A stretch of 64,000 nucleotides of DNA, from the NCBI RefSeq assembly GCF_000328475.2, contig NC_026490.1, positions 248,001 through 312,000 on the forward strand, in the 5' to 3' direction. The notes beneath the pieces are model-generated. The model did not search any database, was not told the DNA's origin, and saw only the letters and a program-made list of their open reading frames with translations. The position numbers were made by a program, and so were the translations under genes. Shown here piece by piece: positions 60,433 through 64,000 of the stretch (within the stretch, counting starts at the first letter, position 1; the number at the start of each line of letters is the position of its first letter). Source of the DNA: Mycosarcoma maydis. Its lineage: Eukaryota > Basidiomycota > Ustilaginomycetes > Ustilaginales.

Positions 60433-62136
60433 ATGGGGCGAGTCAGTTTGACGAAAGCGACCACCGGTGCGATTCGGGTGTACGTCAACTCTCGCGGCCT
60501 TGATGCCATCATCGCACCACGACGTGCTGTCGTCGCGGCCGCGGCTACTAGCGTACCTCGTCTGCTTCCGGGATTCCGCTCCGTCTCGTCGGCACGTGCA
60601 TTCTCCACCAGCCACCGACGTCTGAACACCCCGAAATCGCCGTTTGCCGTGTTCGTCGAGACACTGAAAGCCGAATTGCGAAAGAACCAAGAACTCCAAG
60701 AAAACATGCGTCAGCTCTCCGGTGATGTCGGAAAAATGCAGGACTCGGAGACCATGAAAAAGATGCGCGATGCGTATGAACGTGCTCGCATCATCACGTC
60801 GATCAAAGAGAATCCCAAACTGCAGGCGGCTGCCGAGGCACTACGAAAATCCGGCGGTCAAGTCGGAGACGCCGTAGGCGCAACGCTCAAGCAGATGGAA
60901 GAGAGCGAGTTGATCAAAGGGCTCGGTGCCATCAGCTCCAGATTGGCTAGAGGCTTGGAAGACAGCACGGCGCCAATCAGGAATACCGAAGCATACAAAC
61001 AGTTGAGCGAAACACTCACCGAGGCGTTCGACGACGGCGGAAGTGCACTGAGGATTTACGTGGATGCCGACAAAGATGCGGCCGAAGTGAGGCGGATCAA
61101 GAGGGAAGCTAGGTTGAGGAAGATCGGCAGACCGGTGCCGAGCATGGACGTAGATTCTGTCGAGGCCGCCGAGCAGGTGTTGAAGAGCTATGCGCAGAAG
61201 GAGGAGGACGAGCTGGCCGCCGCCGAGGCTGCAGCTGCTGCGGCGGAACAGCAGTCTCAGACGAAAGCATCTCCAGAGGCAGACCAGGCCAAAGAAGAAT
61301 CTGCTCGGTCGGCATCCGAACAAGCGGCTTCCACCGAATCCGCCTCCGCATCCGCATCCACCGCCGACAGCAGTGCATCGTCGTCCTCCACCAGCGGCAG
61401 TGCTGCACCCCGAAAGCCAGCGGGCTATGCAGCGCGCACGCGCACCATCACGGAAAACACGACGAGTCAAGCACTCGTGCTGCGTCCAGAACCCGCGTAC
61501 AAACAAGCGTGGACCAACTTTAAAACGTCGAATCCGGTGTTTCGCAAGCTATCGGAACTCTCAGAGGCGTACAACGAGTCGGAAAATCCTCTTGTGGAAC
61601 GTGTGCGTTCGGTGACTGACTGGTTCGGTTCGTTGTTCGAAGAGAACGACTTTGCTCGCGTGACGCGCCAGATGAAGATGCTCGATCCGTCCTTTACGAT
61701 GGAATCGTTCCAACGCGATCTTCGCGAATATGTCGTGCCGGAACTGATCGATGCGTATCACGGTGCGGCGCGTCACCTACTGCGTCAGTGGTGTGGAGAA
61801 GCGACGTTCAACCTGCTCATGGCCACCATCGATCCATACCTGTCCAAAGGCTACATCCCGCATGGCCGCCTTCTCGATCTCAAAAACGTTGAAATTCTCC
61901 AGGCCAAAATCCTCGATAACAACGTCCCCGTCCTCGTCGTCAGTTTCACGTCGCAAGAACTCATGTTTTTCAAAGACCCCAAAACGGCAGAGGTCAAAGC
62001 AGGAAACGACTCGCAACCCGACCTCTGCAGATACGCAATCGTCCTCACCAGAGTAGAAGACGAACTCGACAACCAAGTCACAGGCGGCTGGAAGGTCGTT
62101 GAACTCGCAAGAAGAGGCCAGACCGCCTACCTCTAG
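60433..62136 (+). CDS. TIM44: Mitochondrial import translocase subunit Tim44
   Basis: Tim44 docks mtHsp70 at the TIM23 channel on the matrix side of the inner membrane. The 567 residues begin with an Arg/Ala-rich presequence (to about residue 60, SSARAFSTSHRRLNTP). The Hsp70-recruiting N-domain follows (PFAVFVETLKAELRKNQELQENMRQLSG), with amphipathic helices to about 250. An unusually long Ala/Glu/Ser-rich spacer (about 250-335) precedes the C-terminal Tim44 domain (about 350-560) with NPVFRKLSELSEAYNESENPLVERVR, FLREY-like FQRDLREYVVPELIDAYHGA and GWKVVELARRGQ at the end. ATG 60433 suits a presequence; an in-frame extension to a TTG at 60283 is unlikely. No intron. The fungal length is usually 430-530; the spacer explains the excess. 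Confidence 0.95.
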   Translation: MGRVSLTKATTGAIRVYVNSRGLDAIIAPRRAVVAAAATSVPRLLPGFRSVSSARAFSTSHRRLNTPKSPFAVFVETLKAELRKNQELQENMRQLSGDVGKMQDSETMKKMRDAYERARIITSIKENPKLQAAAEALRKSGGQVGDAVGATLKQMEESELIKGLGAISSRLARGLEDSTAPIRNTEAYKQLSETLTEAFDDGGSALRIYVDADKDAAEVRRIKREARLRKIGRPVPSMDVDSVEAAEQVLKSYAQKEEDELAAAEAAAAAAEQQSQTKASPEADQAKEESARSASEQAASTESASASASTADSSASSSSTSGSAAPRKPAGYAARTRTITENTTSQALVLRPEPAYKQAWTNFKTSNPVFRKLSELSEAYNESENPLVERVRSVTDWFGSLFEENDFARVTRQMKMLDPSFTMESFQRDLREYVVPELIDAYHGAARHLLRQWCGEATFNLLMATIDPYLSKGYIPHGRLLDLKNVEILQAKILDNNVPVLVVSFTSQELMFFKDPKTAEVKAGNDSQPDLCRYAIVLTRVEDELDNQVTGGWKVVELARRGQTAYL

Positions 62137-62437
62137 GCTACACTCCCCAAAACGTGCTCGTCTCCTTACCAACACCTCCAACTTGATCCTCCTTCAAAAT
62201 CATTCTAAAATCTCCTCTCTCCCTAGATCCACACACAAACACCGACTGTGTCGACAGCACACAAAAATCATGAATGAGAGTCTGAGTCATTTGTGAGTCG
62301 TGATACGCGATTCGCGCGTCGTGCACATGGTGAATCACGAATCACGAATTCGCTACATGCTTGCGCTAACTAAGCAGATTCGAGCACCAACACAACACGG
62401 TTGTGAGGTCAAAAAAAGAGACGGTGTATGAGCGCAG
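62137..62437. other. Convergent intergenic region TIM44 / DYRK
   Basis: No gene is seen; a few heptamer units lie at 62290-62350. Confidence 0.55.
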
Positions 62438-64000
62438 TCACGCCTTGGGCGCACGCAGGGGGGTGCTGAGACTAGCGAGACCAGCACCGGCACTGGCGGT
62501 GGTCGTGGCAGCGCTTCTCTTTGGCGTGGCGGCGTACGTGCTAGCGCTGGCACCGGCGCTGTTGGTGCTGCGGCTGCTGCTGCTGCTACCTCCATTGACG
62601 CCCGAAGCTCGAGCCGAGACCACTTTCGATCTGGGACTCAGCACGGTTGCCGTGATCGACGTCGACGCGGCTACCCCACTATTCTTGACCGCACCAGCAG
62701 CAGCCACCCTTGCATTTGTCGAGCTGGCCGACTTTCTCGGCACCACCAACCCCATCGACGCTCCACCTCCGCCTCCCGCGCCCCTCCCTGCCTCGCCAAG
62801 AACGCTCGCTACAGCAGCGGTCAATTTCCTACCGGACAAGATCCATGCGTGCCGAATCGCAGCATCCGGCTTCAACCTCCTCTCTGGATCCCAGATGAGA
62901 CACTTTGCGATAAAATCCACAAACGCCTCGTCGTCGCACTTCAAAGCCTGCGCCAACGTCTTACTGCTCGGCCTCCTGCGTTTTCCCTTGCTATTCACCA
63001 CCGGCCGCGGTTGTCCCGTACTGTCAAAGAACAGTTTCTTGCGCGAACTCTTCTCGACCAGGTACCGATCCGGCACCCCCAAAATCTCCATAATACACGC
63101 CAACTGCTCCTGCTCGTTCTCTCCCGGAAACAACGGATAGCCCGAATCNNNNNNNNNNNNNNNNNNNNNNNNNNNNNNNNNNNNNNNNNNNNNNNNNNNN
63201 NNNNNNNNNNNNNNNNNNNNNNNNNNNNNNNNNNNNNNNNNNNNNNNNAGCTCGGCAATGATACATCCTAACGACCAGATATCAATCGCCGTGTGATAGT
63301 TCATCCCCAAGATCACCTCGGGTGAACGGTAGAATCGGCTCTGAATGTACGTGTATACCTTTTCGTTTTCGAAGCAACTCGAGCCAAAGTCGATCACTTT
63401 AATGCCCGATTTGCGCGGATGACACAGCAGGATGTTCTCGGGTTTCAAATCGCAGTGCACGATGCGGTGATTCTTCATCAAAATCAACGATTGAAGCACC
63501 TGCGACGTGAATCGGCGGATAAGATTCGTCGTAAACCCGGCAAAGTTGTTGGCCTTGATCAACTCGTACAAGTTGATACTGAGAAGCTCGGTCGCGATAC
63601 ACAGATGGTTGCGGAACAGGAACGATTCCGTCATCTTGATCACGTTGTACCGCTCGTCCGGATCCCACTTTGTGAGGTTCTCAAGAATGCGCACTTCCAC
63701 CAGCGCTTGATGGTGGAATCGCTTTTTGTTACGGATCAGCTTGATCGCCACCGTCTTGCCCGTCTTGTGATCTCGACACTGCAACACCTGCCCGAACGAT
63801 CCGCGCCCAAGCAGGTCGATGATCTCATACCGGAACGCCAAGTGATCCCGATTGATCACATTGTAGTCGCCACGTTCGTCGTCAAACCCATGATTCTGAT
63901 CGGATTTCTCCACCGTTGCCATGTGCTTGCGCTTCGCATTTTGGCCGCAGTAGAAGATCTCGGTGTAGTTGAAGATCTCCTGCAACTCAAAGTCCGACAT
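62438..64000 (-). CDS. DYRK-family protein kinase, Pom1 type (partial, interrupted by gap)
   Basis: A dual-specificity DYRK kinase, 5'-truncated by the window end at 64000. The NAPA-like start (SDFELQEIFNYTEIFYCG) and the DYRK homology box DERGDYNVINRDH precede the kinase domain: GRGSFGQV, VAIKLIRNKKRFHHQAL, catalytic HCDLKPENIL (Cys before Asp, as in DYRKs), DFGSSCF and the autophosphorylated YIQSRFYRSPEVILG. After WSLGCIIAEL a 100-N gap interrupts, then SGYPLFPGENEQEQLACIMEILG continues to the kinase end. The C-terminus (about 140 residues) is Ser/Ala/Gly-rich. It is nearest to class-2 DYRK/Pom1, kinases of cell polarity and size control; the exact orthologue is inference. The Met encoded at 64000 is probably internal. 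It is convergent with TIM44. Confidence 0.9.
   Translation of the reverse strand: MSDFELQEIFNYTEIFYCGQNAKRKHMATVEKSDQNHGFDDERGDYNVINRDHLAFRYEIIDLLGRGSFGQVLQCRDHKTGKTVAIKLIRNKKRFHHQALVEVRILENLTKWDPDERYNVIKMTESFLFRNHLCIATELLSINLYELIKANNFAGFTTNLIRRFTSQVLQSLILMKNHRIVHCDLKPENILLCHPRKSGIKVIDFGSSCFENEKVYTYIQSRFYRSPEVILGMNYHTAIDIWSLGCIIAEXXXXXXXXXXXXXXXXXXXXXXXXXXXXXXXXXXDSGYPLFPGENEQEQLACIMEILGVPDRYLVEKSSRKKLFFDSTGQPRPVVNSKGKRRRPSSKTLAQALKCDDEAFVDFIAKCLIWDPERRLKPDAAIRHAWILSGRKLTAAVASVLGEAGRGAGGGGGASMGLVVPRKSASSTNARVAAAGAVKNSGVAASTSITATVLSPRSKVVSARASGVNGGSSSSSRSTNSAGASASTYAATPKRSAATTTASAGAGLASLSTPLRAPKA
63149..63248. other. Assembly gap, 100 N, inside the DYRK gene
   Basis: Exactly 100 N between codons for IIAEL and SGYPLF, neighbours that are almost contiguous in the DYRK family. 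Confidence 0.98.

Overview
The window is 64 kb of draft-assembly nuclear DNA (two runs of exactly 100 N) from a dikaryotic fungus, most probably a smut of the Ustilaginaceae (Ustilago, Sporisorium or Pseudozyma type). The reasons are compact genes with few, short (about 85-240 bp) introns carrying GTAAGT/GTACGT donors and CTAAC-like branch sites, intergenic DNA sprinkled with the heptamer ATTCGTG/AATCACG, and gene content typical of basidiomycetes. The genus call is inference. I saw no rRNA, tRNA, transposon ORF, CRISPR array or viral gene.

Layout, left to right: GAR1 (H/ACA snoRNP); an oligopeptide transporter; a small hydrophilic protein; a DnaJ protein; a DUR3-type urea transporter with a paired GATA site upstream; a PPPDE-thioredoxin-PUL protein; divergent from it, a thioredoxin-PITH (TXNL1-like) gene whose frame runs on into a membrane/coiled-coil protein; a DUF202 membrane protein; a 4.8-kb gene-free island; a bHLH regulator; an F-BAR RhoGAP head-to-head with a PAK kinase; bifunctional tryptophan synthase; RAD9; the DOA10/SSM4 ubiquitin ligase; a DDX41-type helicase; ubiquitin-S27a; MED4; SPF45; phosphatidylserine synthase; PAN2; a putative queuosine-salvage protein; mitochondrial ribosomal protein mL59; TIM44; and a DYRK/Pom1-type kinase cut by the window end.

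The genes are mostly unrelated housekeeping functions, but some neighbours fit together. The PPPDE-Trx-PUL protein and the TXNL1-like protein are divergent, and both families act around Cdc48 and the proteasome; DOA10 and the ubiquitin precursor lie further on. The RhoGAP and the PAK kinase are divergent and both act in Rho/Cdc42 signalling. mL59 and TIM44 are tandem mitochondrial genes. SPF45 and the DDX41-type helicase are splicing factors.

The most unusual material is (1) the intergenic short repeats, which nearly always have a 7-bp period whatever their sequence; (2) the Trx-PITH-membrane fusion with a possible tail-anchored isoform; (3) two exact copies of the smut pheromone response element in the island before the bHLH gene; (4) a GATAAG pair upstream of the urea transporter; and (5) a double TTAGGG next to CACGTG in a divergent promoter. 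Start codons were reassigned to ATG wherever the longest open frame began at GTG or TTG, and five genes were rebuilt across introns. All domain calls are by eye, without database searches.
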